Positions 26,016 to 34,521 of a DNA stretch of 37,340 nt are shown here, one piece after another. Numbering within the stretch: the first letter of the stretch is position 1; every line of letters begins with the position of its first letter. The position numbers and the translations under genes were made by a program. Source of the stretch: Clostridium vincentii (lineage in GTDB: Bacteria > Bacillota > Clostridia > Clostridiales > Clostridiaceae). The stretch is taken from contig NZ_PVXQ01000034.1 of NCBI RefSeq assembly GCF_002995745.1, positions 1-37,340 of the forward strand, given 5' to 3'. Under the pieces are notes generated by a model. The model was not told the origin of the DNA. It worked only from the letters and a program-made list of their open reading frames with translations, and made no database searches.

Positions 26016-26264
26016 TTAAAAATAATCTACTGGAATTACAATCAATCCTATAGAAATAATAAACAATATAATAGACAAAATGCCAAACAAAATTGAAAGT
26101 TTTTTTGAGTATTTATTTTTTGATTTTGAATTAAATCCCTTAAACAATAGCCTACACCCTGCATAGGGAAAAATTATTAGTATCCCAATTTTAGTAGGAA
26201 TTAAACCCAACAAATAACTTACACAAAATATAAATTCTATTACTGAAACCAATATCTTTCTCAA
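26016..26264 (-). CDS. Small membrane protein, 82 residues
   Basis: Three hydrophobic segments (VIEFIFCVSYLLGLI, IGILIIFPYAGCRLLF, LSILFGILSIILFIISIGLI) are linked by a lysine-rich loop. It starts at a TTG with no good ribosome site, so the N-terminus is uncertain. I do not recognise it. It is one of several short ORFs packed between sites H and G. Confidence 0.45.
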   Translation of the reverse strand: MRKILVSVIEFIFCVSYLLGLIPTKIGILIIFPYAGCRLLFKGFNSKSKNKYSKKLSILFGILSIILFIISIGLIVIPVDYF

Positions 26265-26299
26265 TTTTGTTTTTTTATTATTAATCTAAACCACCACCT

Positions 26300-26410
26300 C
26301 TAATAATAATTAATATATATTATAAATTCGTCATTGTTTACTCCAGCAGGCTGAGCATAGGGTAACTTATATTTTGAATTTGGACCTGCAACTGCAAGAA
26401 TGTTTACCAT
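26300..26410 (-). CDS. Short peptide ORF, 36 residues
   Basis: AGAGGAGTGATATT precedes the ATG at 26410, a strong initiation site. The peptide begins MVNILAVAGPNSKYKLPYAQ and ends in IIYINYY. No membrane segment or leader motif is seen. The start context argues for translation, but function and family are unknown. Confidence 0.4.
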   Translation of the reverse strand: MVNILAVAGPNSKYKLPYAQPAGVNNDEFIIYINYY

Positions 26411-26571
26411 AATATCACTCCTCTAAAAATACTCTGCTTAAAATAATTAACTTTGTCGAACTATTGCTTCGTCTTTGATTACGATGATTCACTAACTCTA
26501 AAACCATGATTAATGTAACCCTTAAGAAGATTACGAATTATAAAACCATATAACCACTACTTATTAAACTT

Positions 26572-26886
26572 CTAATCAAAGAATTTTACATATTTTTTTG
26601 CTTTAATATTAAATGCAACGAAAATTATAGGGGTTAGACCTAAAAATACAATTGGTAAAAAGTTCTTTGTTAAAATTGCTATAATTGATATAAAAATAAA
26701 GTATATTGATAATGCATAACTTCTCATACATAGTATAGAGTTAAGTTTATCTTTATTTATAATTTCATACTTGTTTTGTAAAATACCATATAATCCACCA
26801 GGCATGGTTCTTCTATTTTTAATAGTAAAAATCATTCCCCAAACCCCAAGGGAGAAAACAATTATTTGAAATATAATTTCAACCAT
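26572..26886 (-). CDS. Small membrane protein, 104 residues
   Basis: GGGAGGTAG lies seven bases before the ATG at 26886. It has an N-terminal helix (IIFQIIVFSLGVWGMIF), a conserved-looking loop (NRRTMPGGLYGILQNKYEII) and two more helices (YALSIYFIFISIIAIL, FLPIVFLGLTPIIFVAF). No family recognised. A candidate promoter (TGCTATAAT) lies about 45 bp upstream, at the end of leader copy H. First cassette gene on the right side of the array. Confidence 0.6.
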   Translation of the reverse strand: MVEIIFQIIVFSLGVWGMIFTIKNRRTMPGGLYGILQNKYEIINKDKLNSILCMRSYALSIYFIFISIIAILTKNFLPIVFLGLTPIIFVAFNIKAKKYVKFFD

Positions 26887-26951
26887 ATTTTACTACCTCC
26901 CAATAATATTTTTAGTAATCTAAATTCAAATGTAAAATTATAGCACTTACG

Positions 26952-27022
26952 TTTACACAACTACGTTTCAATTGGAACAAAACATATAACTTATGGGCAA
27001 AAACTTTTTTGTTCTAAATTCC
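26952..27022 (-). repeat. Cassette leader repeat, copy H
   Basis: GGAATTTAGAACAAAAAAG, TAAGTTATATG, then TTGAAACGTAGTTGTGTAAA. It starts directly after the R' core at 27023 and leads into the gene at 26572-26886. Just beyond it, TGCTATAAT forms an extended -10 element. Confidence 0.7.
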
Positions 27023-27065
27023 GTATAACTAGTATCACCCCGACATTGATGTCGGGTATTATAAC
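27023..27065 (-). repeat. attC-like site H (compact remnant)
   Basis: R' GTTATAC (27023-27029, minus strand) is kept. The rest is a short hairpin (CCCGACAT, CA, ATGTCGGG) flanked by ATAC/GTAT and an outer GTTATAAT. It marks the right-hand, promoter-proximal edge of the array. The transporter operon follows immediately. Confidence 0.5.
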
Positions 27066-27111
27066 TCTAGCTGATTTAATAACCTTACTATTATTTATAA
27101 AATCTACATCA

Positions 27112-27810
27112 TCAATCATAACTCACATCCACTTTTTCTACATCTTTTATAGATAGATAAGCTGCAAGTGCTCCTATACCTGCAAGGATCAACGGAATTA
27201 AGAAAGTGCTTCCTAATGAATTCCCATTAATTCCACTATTTAATAAACTTACTAATATAATAGAAGTTACTATTGTGGCTGACACAGATTTCCTTCTCAT
27301 ACCTACAAATACCGGAATTAAACTTATAAAGGCAAAGCTTGCTGAACTCACAACAATATTAATTAAGTTTTTCACCAAAATATCCTGAGTTTGCGGTTGT
27401 TGAATAAAGTTTGCAAAGATATTTAAAATAAACAAACTAAAATACAAGAAAAGACTTGATATTACCATAGTAGTAAAAGCAAATATTACCACTATCATAA
27501 ACTTTGATAACATAATTTTTTTTCTGTTTATTGGATACATAAATAGAATATTTATTGTTTTATTTTTGTATTCACCAATTATTATTCTTGAAATTAGCAC
27601 AGCTGCAAAAATTGAGAAAGTGGCTCTTACAAAACTACCAACGATCAATAAAATATCATTATAATTACTAAAGAGAACTTCCTTTTGAGATTTCGCACCA
27701 AAAACAATGATTAATAAAAACCCTAGAATAATTAAATTTGCAAAAACAACGCCTTTTAGATTTCTATTAATTTTAAACTTCATAATTTCTAATTTCATTA
27801 ATTTAAGCAC
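27112..27810 (-). CDS. ABC-2-type transporter permease
   Basis: 232 residues with six predicted membrane helices; LEIMKFKINRNLKG before helix 1 and YKNKTINILFMYPINRKKI between helices are typical of bacitracin/lantibiotic-export permeases. The GTG start overlaps the last 8 bases of the ATPase gene, so the two are translationally coupled and form one transporter. AAGGGAGTG precedes the start. The substrate is probably a peptide antibiotic or a lipid, inferred from context. Confidence 0.85.
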   Translation of the reverse strand: MLKLMKLEIMKFKINRNLKGVVFANLIILGFLLIIVFGAKSQKEVLFSNYNDILLIVGSFVRATFSIFAAVLISRIIIGEYKNKTINILFMYPINRKKIMLSKFMIVVIFAFTTMVISSLFLYFSLFILNIFANFIQQPQTQDILVKNLINIVVSSASFAFISLIPVFVGMRRKSVSATIVTSIILVSLLNSGINGNSLGSTFLIPLILAGIGALAAYLSIKDVEKVDVSYD

Positions 27811-28726
27811 TTAAATCACTCCCTTCTAGAAGCTTTAAGAAATGATCCTCTAGTGTACTATTTTTCTTATTTATACCTTCAATATTAATACCGTTTAAAA
27901 TTAGAGTTTTTGAAATATCCTTTTGAACTAACTTTAAGTCATATATTCTTATTGTATTATCGCCTAAAATTTTAAAGTTAGAAATTTTTAAATCATTTTC
28001 TAAAATATAAGCTGCTCTTATACAATCCTTAGTTATTATCTCTACATATTCAGTATGCTGATCTCTAATGCTGTCCATGGAAACCTGTTCTATTAACCTT
28101 CCATTATTTATTACCCCTATAGTGTCTGCTATTTGTTCTATTTCACCTAAAATATGACTTGAGATTAAAATTGTAATGCCATATTCTTTACTTAACATTT
28201 TTAATAGATTTCTAATTTCCTTAATTCCTATTGGATCCAGACCGTTTATTGGCTCATCTAATATTAAAAACTCAGGCCTCGTTATAATTGCCCGTGCAAT
28301 TCCCAGTCTCTGTTTCATTCCTAAAGAAAAATCCTTAACTGCCTTATTGTCAATATCTTTTAAATTTACTAGTTCTATTGCCTTATCAATTGCCCCTTTA
28401 TCGTAATATCCCATGTACTCGCAATGAAGTTCTAAATTTTCCCTGCCAGTTAGTTTATCATAAAATACCGGATACTCAATAATGCTCCCTATTCGTTTCA
28501 AAGTTTCATATGCTTCAAAATTAAGTGTCTCACCAAAAATTTCTATTTCTCCGCTACTGGGTTTAATAAGATTTAATATCATCTTCATAATTGTGGTTTT
28601 ACCTGCTCCATTAGGACCTAAGAAACCGTATATCTCTCCTTTTTTAACATTCATATTTACATTAGATATAACCTCTTTGTCTCCAAATTTTTTCACTAAA
28701 TTTGTTATTCTTAATATATAATTCAA
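27803..28726 (-). CDS. ABC transporter ATPase, antimicrobial-peptide type
   Basis: 307 residues. Walker A GPNGAGKTT, signature SLGMKQR, Walker B FLILDEP and H-loop ISSHILGE are all intact. A C-terminal 90-residue extension is typical of the BcrA/LanF-like group that protects against bacitracin or lantibiotics. The start is a TTG at 28726 after AAGAGGT. It lies 22 bp after the lipoprotein gene and overlaps the permease gene. Confidence 0.9.
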   Translation of the reverse strand: MNYILRITNLVKKFGDKEVISNVNMNVKKGEIYGFLGPNGAGKTTIMKMILNLIKPSSGEIEIFGETLNFEAYETLKRIGSIIEYPVFYDKLTGRENLELHCEYMGYYDKGAIDKAIELVNLKDIDNKAVKDFSLGMKQRLGIARAIITRPEFLILDEPINGLDPIGIKEIRNLLKMLSKEYGITILISSHILGEIEQIADTIGVINNGRLIEQVSMDSIRDQHTEYVEIITKDCIRAAYILENDLKISNFKILGDNTIRIYDLKLVQKDISKTLILNGINIEGINKKNSTLEDHFLKLLEGSDLSA

Positions 28727-28748
28727 ATTGCGTACCTCTTTTCTTTAT

Positions 28749-29456
28749 TTATTGTACAAGTTTCAGATTGGTTTCACCAACTCCGCTTTTTATCTTTACA
28801 CGCATGGTAATATCTGACTTACCATAAACATCGTTAACATAAGAATCGCCACTTTTCCTAAAACCGTCGGCACTAATCTTGCCCATGCCTTGTGTCACAT
28901 CTACAATAACGGCAATATTCTTGGGAAGTATAATGTTGGTACTACCCACACCACCCTTTACTTTTACAATAACATCCTTTTTCCAATCACCTGACAAATC
29001 CATATCAAGTTTGCCCGCTCCCATATTCACATCAACGTTTTCTAAGTTCATGCCCTTCAAATTGATATTACCGTTGCCAGCACCTAAAAACAAGCTTATA
29101 TCCGTAGAAATAATTTTATTCAACTTCAAATTCCACTCATTACGGTTATTCGCGCCAAGAACAATAGTGGTAAAATATGGTTGTTCTATACTCAAGGTTC
29201 CATCGCTTCCCGTTTTTGAATATTTAATAGTTGGCTTCCATTTAGGCACGTTATAAATGAATTCACCTTCAATAAGTTTATCGGATCCACTTTGTATATC
29301 CATCTCTCCCGCTCCCATGTGCACACTTATGGAGACACGTTTTGCATTATCAAGTTCTATAATTTCAGTATCTGTTGTTGTATTTCTGACACAACCCGTA
29401 GCACCTAATATGAGTGCTGTTATGAAAAAACAAGTAATGTATCGATTGATTTTCAC
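28749..29456 (-). CDS. Lipoprotein with LiaF-like (toast-rack) repeats
   Basis: 235 residues. Signal peptide and lipobox GATGC place the mature Cys at about residue 22. The rest is a beta-rich domain with six spaced G-A/V-G motifs (HMGAGEMDI, LGAGNGNI, NMGAGKLDM, GGVGSTNI, GMGKISADG, SGVGETNL), as in the adhesin-like domain of LiaF and related proteins. It starts with a GTG; AAGGAG lies inside the last codons of the CPBP gene, so the two are coupled. Likely an outer-surface accessory to the envelope-stress module. Confidence 0.75.
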   Translation of the reverse strand: MKINRYITCFFITALILGATGCVRNTTTDTEIIELDNAKRVSISVHMGAGEMDIQSGSDKLIEGEFIYNVPKWKPTIKYSKTGSDGTLSIEQPYFTTIVLGANNRNEWNLKLNKIISTDISLFLGAGNGNINLKGMNLENVDVNMGAGKLDMDLSGDWKKDVIVKVKGGVGSTNIILPKNIAVIVDVTQGMGKISADGFRKSGDSYVNDVYGKSDITMRVKIKSGVGETNLKLVQ

Positions 29457-29462
29457 TTACGA

Positions 29463-30239
29463 TCAACTCCTTGTAACTATTGTTTTGTTAGTTTCAAAAT
29501 TTTTATTTTTTAATATGTTAAACAGGTAACTAGCGTAGGATACCAATAAAACAGTAAGTATACCGCTGGCTATATACTCCAGATTAACATTTCCAGGGTT
29601 GTCCTTAGTTATATAAGCTAATGCATCATACATAAAATGAAAAGCAATAAGTGGGATTATATTATCTACAACAGTTATAAGTTGTGAAAGAATGATACCC
29701 ACTAAAAAAGCGTTTAAAGCTTGTAATATAGCGCTGAAAATATCCCCATTAAGCCCATTTGCCATATGCAGAACTCCAAAGAATATAGAAGAAAAGATTA
29801 TATAAAAAGTCCCTCCCTTTGATTTTAATTTTTCTTTTATAATTCCTCTGAAAATAAATTCTTCAGTATATCCAACAAGAAATGTAAATATTATAATGCT
29901 CATAACTACTTTTAATGATAAATCTGTATTAATGCCGCCAAGTGTAGGTATAACTAGTGCAACAACTAGTAAGGGAATGTAATAAAGTACTTCCTTAGTT
30001 TTTGGTAATTCGACCCTACGAAATCCGAACATTGAGAGTCTTCTACCATTGCTTGTCATATATACAGTAATTATGATTGCCATTACTAGAAATGCACCTG
30101 TTTGAGCCATTATAGTTTCAACATTACTAAACTTAAGTATTGAGGAAATTGCACTTGCAAAGGTAACTAGAACAGTTAATATGACTCCCAACATAATCGA
30201 GAATAAGATAGGATGATCCTTCGATACTTTTTCTTTCAT
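29463..30239 (-). CDS. CPBP intramembrane metalloprotease
   Basis: 258 residues from the ATG at 30239; the open frame runs 31 codons further with no better start. Multiple membrane helices carry the glutamic protease motifs EEFIFRG (EExxxR), FGVLHM (FxxxH) and FHFMYD. Family members process prenylated or peptide substrates, and some confer self-immunity to bacteriocins. It ends 7 bp before the lipoprotein gene. A partial copy of its first 44 codons occurs at 22731-22862. Confidence 0.85.
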   Translation of the reverse strand: MKEKVSKDHPILFSIMLGVILTVLVTFASAISSILKFSNVETIMAQTGAFLVMAIIITVYMTSNGRRLSMFGFRRVELPKTKEVLYYIPLLVVALVIPTLGGINTDLSLKVVMSIIIFTFLVGYTEEFIFRGIIKEKLKSKGGTFYIIFSSIFFGVLHMANGLNGDIFSAILQALNAFLVGIILSQLITVVDNIIPLIAFHFMYDALAYITKDNPGNVNLEYIASGILTVLLVSYASYLFNILKNKNFETNKTIVTRS

Positions 30240-30365
30240 TATAATTCGCTCATCCTCTTTATTATTAGTAAAATAAAACACATTTACTATAATTTTATTG
30301 TACAATATAGAATTCTCTTTTTTATTAAGCAAATCTTACAAAATTCTTAAGTTCAAAGAAGTTCT

Positions 30366-31313
30366 CTAATAATTTATTCTCTTTAGCTTAAAAGTAAAGC
30401 TAGTTTTCTCATTGGGTTTGCTTTTAAGAGAAATTTCTCCTCCTAATTTTTCCACGAGCCTTTTAGTTATTGTAAGCCCTAACCCACTTCCCTGATATAA
30501 CTTGTTTCTTGAATCTTCAAGTGTATACATCCTCTCAAATACTTTTTCAACATTAATCTCATCGATACCTTTACCTTTATCCCAAATCTCTACATAGCAA
30601 AAGCTATCATCACAGCTTAATTTAAGCCCTATATATTTGCCATCACTTCCATACCTTATGGCATTAGAAATCAAATTATTCATTATTCTTTCTAGTGCCT
30701 CTAGGTTACCCAGTGCATATATACTTTTTTCAGGAATATCTATATTCACCTCATAACCGTTTGCAGTCAAATTTTCGTAGAAATCTAATATATTTTTAAT
30801 ACAAACTTCATTCATGTTAACTCTTGACATAGGCACATCCTTATCTCCTGATTCTAGCTTGGCCAAATCAAAAAACTTATTGATAAGGGCAATTACTTCA
30901 AGGGTTTTAATGTGAACTTTTGAAAGCAATATCTCTCGTTCTTCACTACTGATATTATCGTCCAATTTTATAGTTTCAATATATCCCAGTACTACTGTAA
31001 GTGGTGTTTTTAGATCATGAGAAATATTTGAAAGCATTTTATCCATAGATATTTCTTTTTTTGTGTAATCTGACAATACTTTTCCACTGAAGTCTAGAAT
31101 ACTGTTTATCACCACTAATAATTTTCTAAGCTTCTTATCTGAAGTAACAACAAGGAGTTTTTCCTTAGTATTTTCCTTAGTATTTTCCTTAATAATTTTG
31201 TTTAACTTGCTTTCTATATAGGTTAAGTTTTTACTTCTTTCTCTTTCAATTTTATATTGAAAAGATATTATGCATATTAAAATAAGTATAATTATTAATA
31301 ATAAATTAATCAT
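30366..31313 (-). CDS. Sensor histidine kinase (single N-terminal helix)
   Basis: 315 residues. One membrane helix (LLLIIILILICIISF), no extracellular sensor domain, then H-box SNISHDLKTPLT, N-box NNLISNAIRYG and G-boxes DKGKGID and GSGLGLTITKRL. A lysine-rich linker contains three tandem ENTK units encoded by a 12-bp repeat. The A of its ATG is the last base of the regulator gene's stop codon (TAATG). Small-sensor kinases of this type often rely on a partner transporter for sensing. Confidence 0.88.
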   Translation of the reverse strand: MINLLLIIILILICIISFQYKIERERSKNLTYIESKLNKIIKENTKENTKEKLLVVTSDKKLRKLLVVINSILDFSGKVLSDYTKKEISMDKMLSNISHDLKTPLTVVLGYIETIKLDDNISSEEREILLSKVHIKTLEVIALINKFFDLAKLESGDKDVPMSRVNMNEVCIKNILDFYENLTANGYEVNIDIPEKSIYALGNLEALERIMNNLISNAIRYGSDGKYIGLKLSCDDSFCYVEIWDKGKGIDEINVEKVFERMYTLEDSRNKLYQGSGLGLTITKRLVEKLGGEISLKSKPNEKTSFTFKLKRINY

Positions 31314-32011
31314 TAATTAACCTCCAGCTTGTACCCAATACCCCATAGAGTCTTTATGTATTGTGGCTTTGAAGGGTCATCTTCTATCTTTTCTCTTAAC
31401 CTTCGCATGTGCACATTAATTACATTTTCATCCCCAAAGTATTCATCCTTCCAAATAAAACTATAGATTTGAGCCTTAGTAAATACTTTATTAGGATTCT
31501 TTATAAACAATTTTAAAATATCAAATTCCTTTGAAGTAAGGGAAATCGATTGATTATTTTTGCTAACCAAGAAATTTTCAACATCTATAATAAGATTTCC
31601 AACCTTCATCACCAATACTTCTTCTATTTTTTCATTATTAGAATATTTTGTTGCTCTTCTAATGATTGCTTTAATCCTTGCAGTAAACTCAATCATAGAA
31701 AAAGGTTTAGTAATATAATCATCGGCACCAAAACCCAGTCCTATTGCTTTATCCACATCACTATCTTTTGCAGACATAATCAAAATAGGTACTGAACTTT
31801 TTTCTCTAATTATTTTCATAGTTTCTATACCATCTAACTTAGGCATCATTAAATCCAGAAGGATTAAGTCAAAATCATGATTTAAATATTTAATAATTGC
31901 CTCTTCGCCGTCAGCAGCGGTTGTTACCATAAATCCATCCTTTGTTAAATAATTTTTAACCATTTCGCTAATAGCTATATCATCTTCAATAATTAAAATC
32001 TTATTATTCAT
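31313..32011 (-). CDS. OmpR-family response regulator
   Basis: 232 residues. Receiver domain with IIEDD at the N-terminus, phosphoacceptor Asp in LILLDLMMPKLDG, conserved Lys in YITKPFS, then a winged helix (ENVINVHMRRLREKIEDD, TLWGIGYKLE). GAGAGGTAAT precedes the ATG. Paired with the kinase directly downstream. It probably controls one of the adjacent ABC operons. Confidence 0.92.
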   Translation of the reverse strand: MNNKILIIEDDIAISEMVKNYLTKDGFMVTTAADGEEAIIKYLNHDFDLILLDLMMPKLDGIETMKIIREKSSVPILIMSAKDSDVDKAIGLGFGADDYITKPFSMIEFTARIKAIIRRATKYSNNEKIEEVLVMKVGNLIIDVENFLVSKNNQSISLTSKEFDILKLFIKNPNKVFTKAQIYSFIWKDEYFGDENVINVHMRRLREKIEDDPSKPQYIKTLWGIGYKLEVN

Positions 32012-32082
32012 AACTATTACCTCTCTTTGTCTACGTCTGCTCTTATTTTATACCGTTTGAGTTTCTATATTTACAATCTCAT

Positions 32083-32991
32083 TTATAATTCAATAACAAA
32101 TCCTTTAGTATATCCATCTATATTAGAATCAATATAAATCTTTCCACCATGCTTATCTACTATTTTTTTTGTTATGGCTAGCCCTAACCCACTTCCGCCT
32201 TTGCTATTTCTAGATTCGTCTTCACAAACAAATGGATTAAAAATTTCTTCCAGCATATCAGTTCTAATAATCTCTCCATTATCTGCCACTATAACTTTGA
32301 TCAAATCTTCTTCTTCCAAACGAATAGAAACTTCACTCCCAATTTTATTATGGAGATATGCATTAATTAGCAGATTAGAAATTGCCCTTCCGAACTCTAC
32401 TCTGTCTAGATTTCTTTTTATAGGTTTTTCAGGTATTTCTATATTTATTTCTATATTCCTTTGCTCAAATTCATTATAATATAATGCTGTTGTCTCTTTA
32501 ATAATTCTTCCAACATCCGTCTCCTCCAGTTTCATCTCAAAATCCACTCCATTAAGTTTCGTGTATTGAAACATCAAATCCAATAATTCATTTACTTTTT
32601 TTGATTTTTCATAAATTGAATTGAGAAGCTCCTTTTTTTCTGCTTCACTCGGCACATCATCATATAATGCCTTTGAAAATCCCATGATCGTAGTAATAGG
32701 TGTCTTTAAATCGTGAGATATATTAGCAAACAGCATATTTCTTTCCTGATTATATCTTATATTTTCTTCTTCAACTTTCTTGCTAGTTTTACGAACAAAT
32801 ATAACAGTACCAACGGCAAGAACTAAAAGACTTGTTGTCATATAAAAAAATAATGACAGTGCCATCACATTCTTATTCGTAATGTTTACAGTTATAGTCT
32901 CAAATACACTTTTTATTACAGAGTTCAATAATGCCATTACGACTGTAATCACAATAAAAAGACAAATTAAATATTTTTTTAGATTTTTCAT
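32083..32991 (-). CDS. Sensor histidine kinase (two membrane helices)
   Basis: 302 residues. Two membrane helices (residues about 7-27 and 45-67) enclose a very short extracellular loop. H-box ANISHDLKTPIT, N-box ISNLLINAYLHNK, G-boxes VADNGEI and GSGLGLAITKKI. The gene starts one base after the response regulator's stop. The short loop suggests sensing within the membrane or through a partner transporter, as in antibiotic-peptide systems. Confidence 0.9.
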   Translation of the reverse strand: MKNLKKYLICLFIVITVVMALLNSVIKSVFETITVNITNKNVMALSLFFYMTTSLLVLAVGTVIFVRKTSKKVEEENIRYNQERNMLFANISHDLKTPITTIMGFSKALYDDVPSEAEKKELLNSIYEKSKKVNELLDLMFQYTKLNGVDFEMKLEETDVGRIIKETTALYYNEFEQRNIEINIEIPEKPIKRNLDRVEFGRAISNLLINAYLHNKIGSEVSIRLEEEDLIKVIVADNGEIIRTDMLEEIFNPFVCEDESRNSKGGSGLGLAITKKIVDKHGGKIYIDSNIDGYTKGFVIEL

Positions 32992-32992
32992 A

Positions 32993-33667
32993 CTATGCCT
33001 CCAATCTATATCCTAACCCACGAATAGATTTAATTTCTCCTTCACCAATTTTGTTTCTCAACTTACTGATACAAACTCTTATGGTATTATCATCAACCAC
33101 ATAAACTTCTCCCCAGCAAAACTCAAAAATTTGTTCTTTAGTATACACCCTTCCCGGAGACTCCATAAACAGCTTTAACAGTTTATATTCCACAGAAGTC
33201 AGAATTATTTTTGTTTCTCCCTTAAAGAGTACACATTGATTTGTATCCAGAGTTAAGTCTCTCACTTTTATTTCTGGATCTTGATTCATTTTTAATTTAT
33301 TTAAGTTATAAAAGCGTCTTAAATTAGCCTTTACTCTAGCTACAACTTCCATAGGCTCAAAGGGCTTTGTTATATAGTCATCTGCTCCAAGCTCTAATCC
33401 AAATATTTTATCAGCTGTTTCAACTTTGGCTGATAAAATCATAATGGGAATATTGTTTGTTTTTCTAATTTTTTTAATCAATTCAAATCCATTCATTTTG
33501 GGCATCATAATATCTACAATAGCCAAATCTATTTCATATTCAGTTAATAAACCCATAGCTGTCATTCCATCATAGGCCTCATATATTTTAATGTCATCTT
33601 TTTCAAGATATAAACGCAGAAGTTTTATAATGTCTTTTTCATCATCTGCAATTAGTATTTTATACAT
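32993..33667 (-). CDS. OmpR-family response regulator
   Basis: 224 residues from the ATG at 33667, where AAGGGGGAT is well placed; the open frame begins nine codons earlier. Receiver domain with IADDEKD, Asp in LAIVDIMMPKMNG and Lys in YITKPFE; winged helix ending in IRGLGYRLEA. It lies 115 bp downstream of the permease gene at 33782-34519 and forms an operon with the kinase that follows. Confidence 0.92.
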   Translation of the reverse strand: MYKILIADDEKDIIKLLRLYLEKDDIKIYEAYDGMTAMGLLTEYEIDLAIVDIMMPKMNGFELIKKIRKTNNIPIMILSAKVETADKIFGLELGADDYITKPFEPMEVVARVKANLRRFYNLNKLKMNQDPEIKVRDLTLDTNQCVLFKGETKIILTSVEYKLLKLFMESPGRVYTKEQIFEFCWGEVYVVDDNTIRVCISKLRNKIGEGEIKSIRGLGYRLEA

Positions 33668-33781
33668 TACAGTATCCCCCTTGATATTCTTCAATTGTAA
33701 TTTTTTCTAATTAACTATATTATATCAAAATAATACAATTAACCCACAAATAATTATTTCAAAGAGCATCATCTTATATCT

Positions 33782-34519
33782 CTACTTCAATTCTTCTTTT
33801 CTAAATTTAATATATGCTACAAAAATACTTGCAAAGATTGTAACTACAGATACAACTACGGTTCTCAAAATATCATTTCCACTTAATTCACCAAAAATTA
33901 AGAACGACTGCCCCATTGAGGTATACTGCAATACCTTCATAATTTGTGGACTAGAAGTAAAAGATTGTGTCAAACCGTTCCAAATAAGAATTACCCCTAC
34001 ATTTATCCCTATTGATAACCCAATACTTTTAGCAAAAAATGAGATTGGTATACAAACACTCATAGTGGCAATATTCACTAATAATACCAATAAGACAGTT
34101 CGGAGCATAACCAAAATAATATTACCTGTTGCTATGGTGCCAATTCCGAGTATTCCAGTCATTGTTAAAGTCGCAATCAATATTGGACATAAAATAAAGA
34201 GAATCATCGCGGTATAATAACCTATACATTTACTTATTACTATCTTAAATCTACTATTACCAGCCATAACTGCATTTTGAATCATTCTTTCTTGAAAGGC
34301 TGAGGTGAAATAAATTCCAGCAAATACAGAACCTGCAAGATATAAAGTTGAAGTAACAAAATAACTAACACCAATAAATCCATCAAATCCAGATTTCACA
34401 CCATCTGACATACCAATGCCAATATAACTGACTCCTACTAATAACATAAAGATAAAAGTACCCACAAATTTCCCTGATTTAAACAATCCTTTAAATTCCC
34501 ATTGCAATATCCTGTTCAT
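33782..34519 (-). CDS. ABC-2-type transporter permease
   Basis: 245 residues with six predicted membrane helices. It starts MNRILQWEFKGLFKSGKF, like the first cytoplasmic segment of lantibiotic-immunity permeases, and the loop FQERMIQNAVMAGNSRFKI precedes the third helix. It begins two bases after the ATPase gene's stop. The two form a transporter related to, but clearly diverged from, the pair at 27112-28726. Confidence 0.82.
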   Translation of the reverse strand: MNRILQWEFKGLFKSGKFVGTFIFMLLVGVSYIGIGMSDGVKSGFDGFIGVSYFVTSTLYLAGSVFAGIYFTSAFQERMIQNAVMAGNSRFKIVISKCIGYYTAMILFILCPILIATLTMTGILGIGTIATGNIILVMLRTVLLVLLVNIATMSVCIPISFFAKSIGLSIGINVGVILIWNGLTQSFTSSPQIMKVLQYTSMGQSFLIFGELSGNDILRTVVVSVVTIFASIFVAYIKFRKEELK

Positions 34520-34521
34520 TC

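Noticed and set aside
27039..27057. CCCGACAT/ATGTCGGG hairpin considered as a terminator of the transporter block.
   Set aside because: No T tract follows on the minus strand, and it lies inside attC-like site H.
14911..27065. CRISPR array as an explanation for the regular repeats.
   Set aside because: Repeats are 60-180 bp, internally structured, diverged, and separated by genes of 0.6-2 kb. No short uniform repeats or cas genes are seen.
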